From: Rostratula benghalensis
Lineage: Eukaryota; Chordata; Aves; Charadriiformes; Rostratulidae
Assembly (NCBI GenBank): GCA_013399305.1
Contig: VXAI01000049.1
Location: 1,051,835 to 1,115,834 of the forward strand
Reading direction: 5' to 3'
DNA length: 64,000 bases
Translations under genes and position numbers: made by a program
Notes under the pieces: generated by a model
What the model was told of the DNA's origin: nothing
Seen by the model: the letters and a program-made list of their open reading frames with translations, nothing else
The model's database searches: none
In this document: positions 50,772 to 63,379 of the stretch, in pieces
Numbering within the stretch: position 1 is the first letter of the stretch
Layout: each line of letters begins with the position of its first letter

Positions 50772-51053
50772 TTGAAAAGCAAGCAAATTCCAGGCTCTGT
50801 ATGCAGGAGCTTTGAGTTGAACAGCGCTTTCTGCAGATTCATTTGCATGTGTTTTCCTCATGCTGAGTTCAAGAGACTTTCGTCTCTGATCGAGAAGTCA
50901 GAGGAGGAATTGAAAATGTATTTGTCTGAGTGTAACCTAGAGTCATATTGGAAATTTGGGGGTTTTGCACATCTTTTGAGACTCACCAGGGTCCGATATG
51001 CTCTTCGTGTATCGAGAGATTTCTCACTTGTTTCCTGCCTAAGCCAGCCCTAA
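50772..51053 (+). other. Unrecognised open frame with preserved CpGs
   Basis: A plus-strand frame stays open for about 93 codons. The first in-frame ATG is at 50847, leaving about 68 residues. The peptide has a charged, helix-like stretch (LIEKSEEELKMYLSE) followed by basic residues, which is more protein-like than most frames here. I know no match. About six CpG occur between 50879 and 51015 against a CpG-poor background. A perfect octamer ATTTGCAT lies near 50840. It could be a lone exon, a regulatory element or chance. I cannot show splice sites. Confidence 0.15.
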
Positions 51054-51540
51054 CATACAGCAGTGACAAGACTGAAAGCCATAGCTGCAGTCCTCATGCA
51101 AATAGTGACAAATAACTGCAAAAATGTGAAACTGTTCATCTCTGAGAACAATCGGATTTTTTGAGAAGCTCTTATTATCTGCTCTTTACTGTCATTTATA
51201 CTGCAGCCATCAGCTTATTCTGTTTCATGTGATAGGGTTGCCTGAAAATGAATTTAATATTAGTCTTTATGGCACTAGGGACAAATAGCATAGTAGTAAA
51301 AAATGTGAGAAAACACCACGCAAAGTATAAATAAGAGAAACCTTTTATGCTTTCTTTTACCTTTCTTATGGAAGAATATAACTTTGTAAATAGAATGACA
51401 CTCATTTTCTTGCCTGTAACAAGACCCCACATATTTCAGACAGACATGATCATTTTATGATAAAAAAAGAAGCCCATTTGATGGACCTGTACATATTAAG
51501 GTATTGATTCCAAAAACCTTTGCAACTCACCAGTGTATAG

Positions 51541-51680
51541 GAGGTTGGTTGCAATTTATTGGGACTGCCGGCCTTCTCGCATTAACTGCTTGTTTTGCTA
51601 ATTAATTTGCATAGCTTCCTTCAATATTTCCATGACAATTGCAAACCTAATTATTGCATTTCTCCGTGATTAAATGCAGG
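51541..51680. promoter_or_regulatory. Candidate conserved noncoding element with octamer and homeodomain sites
   Basis: A perfect octamer ATTTGCAT (51605-51612) overlaps a homeodomain-type GCTAATTAAT core (51598-51607). Nearby are CCTAATTATTGCAT and GTGATTAAATGCAG. CpG is also kept in GACTGCCGGCC, TCTCGCATTAACTGC and TTCTCCGTGA, unlike most of the window. The layout resembles vertebrate developmental enhancers. This is inference from motif content only. Confidence 0.25.
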
Positions 51681-51960
51681 GTCTGTTTCTTATAAAGTAC
51701 CTTGTCTAATTTCAAGGGAGGGATTCAGTTCAATATAATCCAATTGTCTTCTTAAAATGATGGCTTAAGAGTTGCTGAATGTCCATGGCTGTATATATAA
51801 GGTCTAACTATTACTTAATGCAGACACTTGCTAGAAATTGGTTATCTAAATGGTTATTTGCATGGTGCTGCCAAAAAATAGCTTTCAAATAATGACCACT
51901 TGATGGACTAACCTTTCTAATTAGCTTAAAGATGTGGCTTTCTGTAGGGTAAAGTTTGTC

Positions 51961-52342
51961 ATGGAATCACAGAATGGTTAGAGTTGGAAGGGACCTTAAA
52001 GATCACCCAGTTCCAACCCCCTGCCCTGGGCAGGGACACCTCCCACCAGAGCAGGTTGCTCCAAGCCCCATCCAGCCTGGCTTTGGACCCCTCCAGGGAT
52101 GCAACCTGTTCCAGTGCCTCAGCACCCTCACAGTAAAGAATTTCTTTCTGGTATCTCATCTACATCTCCCCTCTTTCAATTTAAAGCAGTTACCCCTTGT
52201 CCTGTTATTACACTCCCTGACACAGAGTCCCTCCCCAGCTCTCCTGTAGCCCCTTCAGGTACTGAAAAGCTGCTCTAAGGTCTCCGTCGGAGCCTTCTCT
52301 TCTCCAGGCTGAACAACCCCAGCTCCCTCATCCTGTCTTCAT
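51961..52342 (-). mobile_element. CR1 LINE fragment, copy 6
   Basis: This is a reverse-oriented CR1 of about 380 bases. On the plus strand it begins with the 3' terminus (ATGGAATCACAGAATGGTTA, GTTGGAAGGGACC). It continues through CAGGTTGCTCCAAGCCCCAT and CCTTGTCCTGTTATTACACT to CTCCAGGCTGAACAACCCC and ATCCTGTCTTCAT. About two dozen bases seen in copy 1 (the GAGATGCTGTGGCTGCCC segment near 7036-7054) are missing near 52099. It belongs to the same subfamily as copies 1 and 5. No coding capacity remains. Confidence 0.96.
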
Positions 52343-55300
52343 TTAGGTCTTTCCTTTTGATTCTGAGACACACCTATTTGCAAATCACTTTTTTTCTAAA
52401 ATAAATACAACTAAGCTCCATTTTCAAGACTTGGATCTGCATTTTGTGACAAGAAACAAATTTTATTCTCAATATAACCCAGAGTAATATTACCAGAGGT
52501 GCAAAACTAATGACCACAAAAGGTTGGTGGTGCGAAGCAAAAGCTGGCCATCAGTCTTTGGGTAACATGCAGGTGCACACCTGTATTTCATGAATATTAT
52601 TTCCATGTATGAGCAGGGATTTCATGGCTGGGCAGTGCCAAGTAGCTCATTATCTGTGTGTATGGTGGATGCCATGAATCAGCTTGGCCTCCGCACGCAG
52701 TTGTTTGCACAAACTTAATGCGCCTTCACAGAGGCCTGTGACCTGATCACGGTCCTGAGCCCAGGGTGCATGATGCACTGTGGACCACCACGTCTAGAGA
52801 AAACTGCAGTGTCATTCTGATAGGAAAAACTACCCAATTGCATACTTTTGCTGCAGGGAAGTGATGCTATTTTAATTCAGCTTCAGCTTTGCTTAGAACG
52901 TGAACTTGATGCAAGGAGCTGAGGAGAGGGGCTGGTTTTTAATAGCATTTTGGGGGTTTACTGTTTTAGGTTCAATGTAACAAAATGTTGCCAGTTTGGT
53001 GGTTTTTTTCCTTTTTAGCAAACAAGCAGTTAATGGGTTTGGGTTTAGTCTGGAGAAGCAGGGTCTGCATTTCTTTTAAACCCTCTACATACAGCACAAC
53101 TGAGGATGCTGATATCTACAACAGTATTTTAAGAGAGAAGAAGGAAAAAATAAAATATTCAGGTGTAGAGCTATGAACAAGTTCCAGTGAAATGTGTGAA
53201 AGGTAGATATTGCAACATATACTCAGAAACTTGAATATTGTTTTATGAAAATGATATAGAAGGTTTGACTGCACAAAAAGCTGGTTTTCCTACATTAGCT
53301 GGAAAATGTACTTTTTATTGCTTAATATCTTGGGTTTATGTATAAGAATTTGATGAGATGAAATGCTAAAGCGTAAATGAGTCTTTAAGACTATTATATG
53401 CCTACCACAAATAATGTAAAAGATTAATATAAACTTCATCCTAGAAAGTCAACTCTCTATATATGGTGCTTGGTATTTTGAGGGGACTTTTAAAATCAAT
53501 TTGGTTTAGTAGCAAAACAGGCAGACACAGGAAGAAAAATGCTTGCATGTAGGATCTCCCACTAGAATGCACCACAGAAGTAGCACTTGTTGAACCCAGA
53601 AAAGAAAAAATGTAGTGAATATTTCAAAACAAACCAGGGAAGACTGGGAGGGAAATGAGATACAGGACCAAATTAAATTTGTGGAGACAATTTTCTGCTG
53701 CTCAGAAGCATCACACAGTAGTTAGAGCAGACATGATGCTTGAGCCTGTTTGCATGCTAATAGACACTGACTGGAAAGGATTTTTTGCTGCTACTATAGT
53801 AAACCCTTTCCTAAGCAAAAAAAGGCAGTTGGGAATCTATAAAATTTATTCTATAGCAGTGTGGGAGCTATAGGTTTAGAAACTGGGCTCTTTTTTGAAA
53901 GCACGATTAGGATATTGTGCCACTTCACAAAATCACAGGTTGTAGAAGAAAAAAAGCATAGCATATCTGCTTACTTGTGTTTTCTCGAGAGGTGTGGCAT
54001 TGAAAATAGGAGTAGATGGAGAAGTCACATTATTTGTGATTTCTGATAGGGCATACTCGAAAATGAATTGAAAGTATTTTGGAAAAATACTTTCTACAAA
54101 ATACAGGAGAGGCTATGTATGTATGCACCACCATATCTCTTAAAGGTACCTGTTTTCCACTAGAATTCACACATTTGTGTCCTTTTTCACCTTGCTGGAC
54201 AGAAGTCTGCCATCTGGATTTTAGCTGACTGAGACCACAACGTGCCAGTGACTCAGAGGAAAATCAAAGTTTAAAAGGTGTTCTGCTGTACTTAATACAG
54301 ATTAGGGCTGGGTAAAATGCTGTTACTTCAAATCAACTAAAGTAAAACCTAGGTACAGTTCTACCAGAGGAATTGGGAGAACTGGTTCATGAGGCTGTTA
54401 GGAGGAGTGGAGTTTCTCTACCTCAGCTGTTCCATCCCTGCTGACAGGGCCCTGGAGCCACAGCCTTAAAAATCACCCAAAACAGTGAACTTGGATGAGA
54501 TGTTTAGGTAGGAAAGATTTCTTTTCGGGATGACCAGTGCACTGGCTGTATATCAGAGAGAAACAGATGAGGTACAACAGGAGGTAGATGGTGTTGCCTG
54601 CTGTTTGGATGATGTACAAACACTTGGAGGAATTCAGGGGAGCGTTTACAAACCATGGAGAAAGATGCAGTAAACAGCAAAATTCTGCCACTTTTCAAAA
54701 CAGAACTTCCTGCTTTTGGCACTGTATAACCCAGGAAAAGAGCAGGCAAGCACCATTAAACCTGCTGTAACATCAAAGGCTGTCTGACCTCCAGTTACCC
54801 ATTTGCTATGGAAACTTCCTCTAAATGTATCAGTGTGAGTCAGTCTGGTACCTGCCCTGGACCCAGAAACCAGAAAACCAGATTGGAAAGGAAAGACAGA
54901 AGTTTCTGAGAAAGCACTCAAGACATTGTGAGTGCTCCCAGGCTTTTTAGAACATTTTTGTCTTGCCTTACCCACAGGGTGCAGGTGAACAGTGCTGCTT
55001 CCTTCAGGGCTGAGGCCGTCGTGTCACAGGGTTTAATCCTGGTGTTTGTAATTCTATTGGAGGTTAAGAGAAACAAAACATGGAAAATGAGGCTTTGAGT
55101 ATCATTTCTTTTCTTTTTTTTTTTTTTAAATAGTGCTGGAGGTATTAGGCTTAAAGGAAGGTCTAACTACATAAGAAGGAGCAGGATACCATTTAGATGT
55201 AGTTAGTTATCAGGCATCATCCAAATCATATCATTATTTGTGTAGAAAACAAGAAAATATGCAAAGGAAAATTCTATATATGAAATCCTTTCTCTAGGTG

Positions 55301-56833
55301 ACTTCTTTATTGCAGCTACTGAAATTATTCTGTGACAAATTCCATGTTTTGCTTGCAAGTAATGTTCTACATCTATGATTGAACAGCGGCCTCAGAATTC
55401 ACCTTTTCAAGAAACTGGAGTTGGTATTGAGGTATGTTGTCAGATAGCATAACCAGCATCAAGGATTTGTAAAAGGAAAGGAATAGGCTGCTCCTCAATT
55501 CTTTGGTTCAAACTCAGATGCAGAAGTTTGAGCATGACTCTTGAGATGGAAGCTATATATTTGGTTTTGTAGGGGAAAACCCCCAAACCCAAGTATACTC
55601 ATGGTTAATGTGTATTTTCAGTGGCTAGAAGGGGCCAGGCTGTGCTGAAAAGATAACTGATATGGTTTATACCAGATCAGGCTCTTACCGGTTGCCCAGT
55701 GCATTCTCTGCAACTGACAGTCATTATGGTTCAGATCTCTTAATATTTCCCTTTGAAAAATGTGAGCCAATTCGATGCTGCTTGGCACTGGGTAGCATCA
55801 GAGGAGCTGTGCAGTGCCAGCCTGACATCACTGTAGCCCAGTGTCCCTGATGTGAAGGGTGTAGGACCCGGAGAAGCCCGTAGCAGTACTCCTCTGGAGT
55901 CCTTGTCCAGCTTCCAGTGATTTGGGGACAAAGGACATCCTTGAAAAAGAGGTGGTCTCTCTCTTAGTGAATTCATCAGCTCTCAACAGCTTTCTCTTTC
56001 CAACTGCTCTTTTGGGCCTAGGTAGAATTTTAGCCTCTACAACAGTTTGTGGCAAAGACTTACACAGCTGAACTGTAGATAACTTGAAGAATACTTTTTG
56101 CTTGGTTGTTTTTTTTTTTTCACTGACACAGAATTTAAACTAAGATACAATTTCTGCTGGTCTGTCTGGTATCATGTCAAGATACTGTCTCCACTGAGCA
56201 TCGATGGTCATTTCAGGCAGTTCTCAACATCACACGTGTAGAGTGCTTTCTCCCCATTCCTTCAATTTATCTATTTAGAAGAGTGTTTCCTGCACACACT
56301 AAGAGGAGATATTCAACAAAAACACTTAAAGGATGTTGAGAAGTGCATTGCACTTTTTTTTTCTCATGCAGGCCTCAGGAGGGTCTCAGATCTGCAGAAA
56401 GTTCTCTCTCAAATAGGGATTATTTGCTAGCCTGAATTTATTGGTATTGTCAGACTTGCTGGAAAGGCTGAAGAAACCAAGACTTGTAAAATCCATACCA
56501 TAGAGATGGAAATAGCATTTTAATGTGCAGCAAAGACACACGCTGTCAAGTAATGAAAAAAAGAAACTTCAGGCAGAAACAAGTGTTGAGTCAGCGTTTG
56601 GGGGTATCACTTATTTAGTGGACTTAAAAGGAGGAAATAATGCAGTGCATTTTCCAATGCTTAGGGGATATGTACTCCTTACAGTTAATGTGATGTCTGA
56701 CATTAAAAGTGTTCCTTTTTTTTTTTTTGTTGATAGAAAGAGAAGGCAATGCAAGTACATCAAAATGGGGTTTGTGCTGTGAATAATCCCCATGATGTCT
56801 ATAACGATCCAGGAAAGAACATGAGTATCCATT

Positions 56834-56871
56834 TGTCCCTTCCATGAACAAAGTGGATGTCCCTTCCATGA
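56834..56871 (+). repeat. Short direct repeat, 24-bp spacing
   Basis: TGTCCCTTCCATGA occurs at 56834-56847 and again at 56858-56871. This is a local duplication too small to be a transposon footprint with any confidence. Confidence 0.8.
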
Positions 56872-57375
56872 GATTAACCTTGCTTTTATTCTGAAGTTGT
56901 TATCTGAGAAAGTTAGAGGATGATTAAGTGAGATCCATCCTGTACTGTGCAGCTCTACTATCTCTGTTTCTGTGGGGCTGGGGGCTTGGGGGAAGTTGGG
57001 AGCTAGGCTGAAACTAAACTTAGTGGTCTTGAATGGAAATCAAAGCAGAAAGAGTGGAAGTGGCCTTAAAATCAATAAAATAGTTTTTAGCTGTTTTTCT
57101 GGATTCTAAATGAACACAGGAACATTTTGTTGCTGTGTTTTCCGAGTAGTAGTACTGGTTTTTAAATTCAATTTAAAATGAAAGCATGACTTCCCTTATT
57201 GCACTCTTATTCAACCTACACTTTGAATAGCATGAACGTATTTGTTTCAAATGAAATCCAAACCTGCTCAGTTAGATGCCTCTCTGAGACCTAAACAGAT
57301 TTTCTGCGGTGAACACGGTATCTGTACAAAAGCTCCCCACTGATTTCTCTGAGCTCTTTTCCTACTGAAATTCAC

Positions 57376-57399
57376 TGTGGTGATCTCAAGATCACCACA
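57376..57399. repeat. 24-bp palindrome (11-bp perfect arms)
   Basis: TGTGGTGATCT (57376-57386) is followed by CA and the exact reverse complement AGATCACCACA (57389-57399), then ATAAAG. It could form a cruciform or hairpin or bind a dimeric factor. No flanking target duplication or element ends are seen. Confidence 0.85.
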
Positions 57400-59894
57400 A
57401 TAAAGTTTCTTAATGATACTTCTAGGAATTGGAATCTTTTGGAATGTCCAGAGAAATCAATTTATCGGTTCTGAGTTGAACTCCCTGCAATTTTGATATC
57501 ATCCATAAATCAGTTTCAAATAGAGACTTGATTAGAGGATTCTATTTTGTCTCTGCTTTCCTATTCTAGGATGTTAGCAGTGGCATTTGAGGGCTTTGAG
57601 AATAAAAATGTTTGTACAGTTTCAGAACTAATATGTATAATGCATTCAAGATCATTTTTTACTGTTTCTTTGCAAATGTCAACTCGTCTGTAAAGTACAG
57701 TTTAATTGAAAAGGTTTTTGCAAAGTTGCAATCCCCCTGACCCAAAGCTTTGTGGCTGCTGCCAAACTCAAAGTGGATAAGCCACTGCCTCATACCTTGC
57801 AGTGAGAGTTAAGAGCAGTACGAGTGAGTATGAAATAGTATTTGAATAATGCTTTGTGCCAATTTTGCACTAGTAAAAATGACTAAGTGAAATAAGGCTC
57901 AGAGCAAGGGAGAACCAGGCTGTGATTAAAATGTTCAGTGGTTTTACTATCGTGAGTGACCTTTCCCAACTCCTGTTGTTCCATTTCAGTGCGTCGAGGC
58001 GTCTTTTCTATTCATCTTGTCATGCTTTGTGCAACTTTCCCTAAACTTTTGACCATCTGCCAAGTGGTTCCTTATCCATTGCAGGACATGAATGTATTTC
58101 ACCCTTCCATTGAAACTCCTGCAGTATGGAACCTAGTTTGCCTCTCGGAGTCTTTAAAAGGAGGAAAAAACTTTAAACAGGAGGTTTAGTAGAATTTAAA
58201 TGCATTCTCTGGCTTCTATTTTCTTTACATGGGGAGTTTGAAAATCAGTGTGTAACGCAGTGTGACTCCTCTATCAACTTTATTCTGTACTTGTTTGTGT
58301 TTTCAGAAGACTGAATCCAAGAGGTTTTATTTTGGGGGTTTAGCCTGTGCAATCATGACCATCTCTGTTCTTAAGCAATCGTATAAGCTGCCATTTCCAG
58401 CCCAAGGCACATGTTTCATAAGCTCTAAAAAGAGATAAGAATTATTCATTCTGTATATATAAAACAAACAAAAGCCTCAAATCTCCACTTTTCACTGGAA
58501 TTGCTCTTTGAGGTCCTGACATGTTTTCAGTGCCCCTGAGATCACTGGGACAACCTGAGCTGCACGTGGGGCCCTTCCAAAAAGGCTATGTATGTGCTTT
58601 GGAACTCTGTGGTGCAGGATGATATCCAGAGCTAATCACTAATTCATCTTCTATAAAAATGCTGATGTCTCTGCGGAGTGCAATTCACTAGTATTGTTTT
58701 TAAGAAGTCATTTCTCTCTTCTGTGCCCTCTGTCTGGAAGTTGTAGCTATTTGTGTTCTGTAGGCAATTCCATCACTCTTATTCATTTCCATTTCTTGAA
58801 TTACTTTACCATCTTCTCTGAAGCTGCCAAGAGCTGTGCAGATCCATAATTACATGCATTTGGATTTTCATAATTCCAGAAAGGCATGCCCACCCTGCAC
58901 ACGCCTTTTCTGGTGGGGGCTCTTCTGTCCTTCCCCCTTTGCATTTCTTCTAGACAGTTACAGAGTGATTCTAGGCCTGATGAAGAAATTTTGGCATTTT
59001 TGACTCTTGCTACTACTGTTTTGTTTTCAAAGTTATATATATGTATGGATCTATCCGTTTCCCTTCAGGAGACTTAATTTACATATGTTTAAAGCCTTGT
59101 GAGATTGGGATCTAGCTAAAATTACTAAGATAAAGCTGAAATTCAGTAATGTCAACTTCCTTCTAAGCTCAGGACTTCTGCTGCCACCATTTTAGTCTGA
59201 TTGCATTCCTCCCGTTCTAGGTTTGGTTTTGATCCTGTTGATCCATTTCTGTTAGATTAGTAACATGGGGCTGAAACCTTTCAGTGTACCTGGAAGACTG
59301 TGACTTAAATGTTCCTTCAAAAATATGATGATTATAAAAAACCTGACTTCATCTGTTTAATGTTTTGATTGATAGCCAATATACTATTTTTCAAAGCTAC
59401 ATGGAGAATAGATGAAAACTGTCTTGACTAAGTATTATTTTTTTTTAATGCTTGGCCAAAGTATCTTGTGTTTTATTTACTTTGAAAACTGTTTTCCATA
59501 CTAAAATATGAAGAAAGGAGTATTGTTTTGGACAGAAACTAGTGGTAACCTCAGCCTCCTTGTGTCCTGAAGGGGCAGGTGTGCTTGGAGCTCCAAAATG
59601 TCCAGTCCCACCTTTTGAATGTGACTTTGAATCTGAAATTGGCAGCTTCAGTTTTGGAAAAGGATGCTAATATGATAATTATTTTAATATTCCTGCAGTA
59701 GTATTTTAGATAAAATGCTCTCCTAACAAATATGGATATTTTAATTTCTTTGAAATTAGTAGCTTCCATGTAACTCTCCTTTCTATGTCTTAATAGTGTC
59801 TTCTCATCACATAATGAGCCGTTAGTCTTTTCAGGAATTGTATGCAAATCTATCTGAAGCATTTAAAGCCTAAAGACCTACTAAAATGCCATTC

Positions 59895-59950
59895 TTTTTT
59901 TTTTTGGTGTGTTTTGGTTTGGTTTGTGGTGGTGGTGGTGTTTGTTTTGG
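59895..59950 (+). repeat. G/T-only tract with (GGT)n core
   Basis: Fifty-six consecutive bases contain only G and T: a T(11) run, GTTTTGGTTTGG-type words, and a short perfect GGT repeat around 59927-59940. It is the longest uninterrupted two-letter G/T stretch in the window. Confidence 0.9.
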
Positions 59951-60237
59951 AGTAGGCCTCTTGTGCGCTATTTCACCTGGAGAAATTATATTCCATGTGT
60001 CTAAGGTTTTTCCATCATCCAAGAGACACCTTTTTCTAGCTTAAGTGCTTTTCTGACCCAGGGCATGGATCTGTGATCTTACAGAATTGAAGGACTACAT
60101 GGGGTGAAGAGTCAGGAAGTCTGAAATACAGATTTCTAAGCTACCAGAAATATCCAGGGAACTCCAGGGGACTCTGTTCAGCCTCAACATCACGCAATTT
60201 TCTAGCCGTTTCTGGACTCTGTGGAAAAACTTCCTAT

Positions 60238-60411
60238 GAAGCTGGGAACAGGCTGCCCAGGGAGGGTGTGAGTCCCCTTCTCTGGAGACCTTCAAGCCCC
60301 TCCTGGATGCAGGCCTGAGTGATGTGCTCTGGGTGACCCTGCTTTAGCAGGGGAGTGGGACTGGGTGAGCTCTAGAGGTCCCTTCCAACTCTGACGATTT
60401 CATGATTCCAT
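60238..60411 (+). mobile_element. CR1 LINE fragment, copy 7 (3' end)
   Basis: This is a 5'-truncated CR1 tail of about 175 bases reading left to right. It starts at ACAGGCTGCCCAGGGAGG and passes TCTCTGGAGACCTTCAAGCC, CCTGAGTGATGTGCTCTGGG and CTGCTTTAGCAGGGGAG. It ends with AGAGGTCCCTTCCAACTCTG and a degenerate terminal octamer (GATTTCATGATTCC). It aligns closely with the end of copy 2, so the two share a subfamily. Confidence 0.96.
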
Positions 60412-63379
60412 AAATTCACTCATTAGTGCTTAAACTGTGTTTGGATTAGAGTGTACACAATGTGTTTATTTAAGATGCCTGCTCACACCTGGAAGTTTAT
60501 GAACCTGCCGTAAATCACCAGCAAGCAGGCAGTTCTACTTGGCTTGAAACATCAGATTTCATCTAGGTCTTCGTTGTCTCAGCCACTCCAGCAGTACTTG
60601 GTATGAACACATCAGTCACTCTTTCCCCGTACAACCTCATTTTCTAAAGAAAATGGAAGTTTGATGCACTTACAAAATTGCAGACCTGATGGCAAGTGCA
60701 AATAAGAAGAAAATGTCTGACTTTGAGTGCACTAAGCCATCAGGGAGGGAGGCACCAAAAACTACCTTTTTGCCGGCCCAGTGTTATCAGTGGATAGAAA
60801 ACTGCTCACAAAAGTAGAGGTTAGGTGAGAAACCTTTGAACACTTGTTTTTATACAACTCCTCATATTTATTTGTTAATATTTCTAACTTAAATTTGGCA
60901 AGTGGACTTAATTTTGTTATTTAATTTTTAATGACCTTTCTTTGTTTAAATCCTTATATTCTGGAGGATAATATCCACTTGATAGGGTAAAACTCCAACA
61001 ACTCTGCAGTAATTAAAATGCAGATTTAGTTCTTTTGGAATGTAATAGCTTTGAAGCATACCGAGGTCTGCTGAGGGAATCTGTTTTGTTTGTGTATCCT
61101 AATAGAACTTAATGACTGCTTTCAAGCCATTATAGTCCATCATGTGAGTGAGTCCATATGCTGGATACCCTTATGATATTTCTTCTGCTAAAATGTACCA
61201 TGGTTATGTGGTGGTGTGTATGTTTATGTTTTTATTTCACTTTCAAATAGAAAAAGCATTTCACTTTCAAAATAGTGGTAATGTCTTTATAGGCCTTTGA
61301 ACTTACCACTGTGGAAAAGGATGTTTGTTTAATTTTCACTAAAATTTCCAGCTTAGTGGAAACAGAGCCTTTCACTTATTTGAGGAATAAGTCAATTAGA
61401 TCCCAGGTAATGGTGAGGAAAGCTTCCCCATCATGTCCTGCTGGCAGTTTACCCATTGACCTGTATGGTACCCTTTTGCAACCAGATCTATCTGCCTCCA
61501 GCCCAAGGCTGGCCAACTGAGGTATGCTCTGCTCTGTACTGTGCTTTAAATTAAACCCAGCTGGTATCTGGGCAGCACCTATGTGAAATAAAAAAAACCG
61601 AGTGTGATCTGGTGCCTTTACAGCTCCCTTGTGTCCTAAAGAAAGCACAGTGGTTGCCTTCCTGAGCTGAGCCCTTTACCCTGTGGCTTCTTGACTTTGC
61701 TTACAATGCCAAGAGCTGTAGGATGGAGGCAGGAAAAAAGAGAGAGAGGTGAAAGGACGAGGAATGTGATAAAGTGTTGAGGATGAGTTTTTAAAGTAGA
61801 ATCCAAGGTCTGGGATTATTTTGTTTGCTCTTTATTTTTTTTTAACTCTCAAGAGTTTAATTTAAAAAAAAAATAAAAATCTGTCAGTAGGTTTCAGGTA
61901 AGTGTGACTCATGTTACTTTGTACTGAGGCTGAGTGGGAGAGAAGATCATACTTGAATTATAAATTGCAGGTTCATCTAGCATTCTCTCCATGTGAGAGA
62001 AAGCCTCTGCTGCAGGCCCACAACAGGAGATGGGGGTGTGCAAATGGGCACAAACCCTTTTCCCACAACAAGAGATTGTGGGCACTTGGCCTGTGTCCCC
62101 AAAGGTGGGAGCAATCTGGACTGCATTTTCAGCTTCTTAGAGGTCTCAGTCTTACATGAATAATATCTCCCTGTCATTATACAATGAGGAAACTGTCCTC
62201 AGCCACAAGACCTGCTTTTTGCTGCTCTGTTGACGACCCGCTCTGTTGTGATTGCCAGCCTTAGGCTGTTCATGTGTAGCTGTAATACTGCTCATATATC
62301 AACAGTTATATTGTTACAGGCTTAAAAATGAGAAGAACATTACACCTGATTGTTTATAAGATCCATATTCACACCAAGCTAGTGTTATCTCAGTCCTTGA
62401 TGAGGGAAGAACTGTCAGAGTGATTTGTCCTAGAGACACCAATGTATCAGAAATAATCAAGCTGAAGAACTCCTATTAAGACACTAAGACTCTGCCTGGA
62501 CTGTAGGGCAGGAAAGGTTTGCTCTGCTTCTCCAACTGTCTGGGGTGGGGAACTAGATAAAAACTCCCCCTTTCTGCCCCTCTTGCCTGTTACATTCCCA
62601 CTGGAAACCCTGAGTGGGAAAACTAGGGTTTATCTCAGCTGAGTGTGGAGTCAGGACATCGCCCAAGCCTTGGGTCACATCCCAGGTCCCCATGGTGTGA
62701 TATTCTAAATGGCAGTGAGAATGTCTGCTGGGGAGGGAAAGGGGTGGTGGAGCAGGGTGGTGCTGGCATGGGAATCTCCTCTCCAAACTCAGTCCTAAGG
62801 CTGATTTGAAGGCTGAGTTGGTGATGCCTTAGAAATAGTCCAGGGTTTTGATTAAAATGCTGACAAATCCTTTAACTTCAGCTAGGGGAGTGGGGCTGCT
62901 GTAATACAGAGATCCTGTAAATTAGAGATATAAAGTATGTTTAAGTAGAACCAATATATGTCTCAATATTCTATTGCTTTTAGTGCCCTTTCTGTCCTGT
63001 TAATTTTGCTTTACAGTGTGACAGTGATGAATTGATGTCTACCGTTTCCAACTGTCAGGTAGACTGTGTACACATTTATTAAGATTAATTAAAAAGTAAC
63101 AAATTGTAAAGTAATAACATTAACAACTAGTGGGAAAAGTGTAGACGTTTTGACAGTCTTTTTGAATTTCATTAAAAGATGGTAGTGACAAAAACCCAAG
63201 AGACTATTTCTACTTTACTAAAGAAATAGGTCACAGATTCAATTACAGTCACTGAAGCATGGACTCAATCTATCATGGCAAATTAAGTACGTTTTAGCAA
63301 CCTACTTTCCTTTAAAAATTTTATAGACACTTTCACTGGAAGAAGAAAGACTATAGAAAAAGAAATTGCAAACTGAAGG

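Larger units (their letters stand above)
46927..51960. other. Unique DNA, no gene recognised
   Basis: About 5 kb between two minus-strand CR1 copies. I see no named gene. It holds two stretches rich in POU/homeodomain-type sites (47960-48240 and 51541-51680), a perfect 23-bp tandem duplication (50667-50712), and a CpG-preserving stretch near 50875-51020 overlapped by an open frame. These are described separately. Confidence 0.6.
52343..60237. other. Unique A+T-rich DNA, no gene recognised
   Basis: About 7.9 kb without a recognisable exon or RNA gene. T-runs occur at 55114-55127, 56109-56120 and 56716-56728. A 24-bp near-perfect palindrome lies at 57376-57399, a short direct repeat at 56834-56871 and a long G/T-only tract at 59895-59950. 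The open frames at 54646-54975 (minus, 109 codons) and 59551-59862 (minus, 103 codons) are not recognisable. Confidence 0.6.

Noticed and set aside
54646..54975. 109-codon minus-strand open frame beginning GTGGGTAAGG
   Set aside because: No ATG start, unrecognised peptide, and no supporting CpG or splice signals.
61234..61275. Direct repeat ATTTCACTTTCAAA(A)TAG, two copies
   Set aside because: Looks like a target-site duplication, but only about 7 bases separate the copies and no inserted element lies between them. It is a small local duplication.
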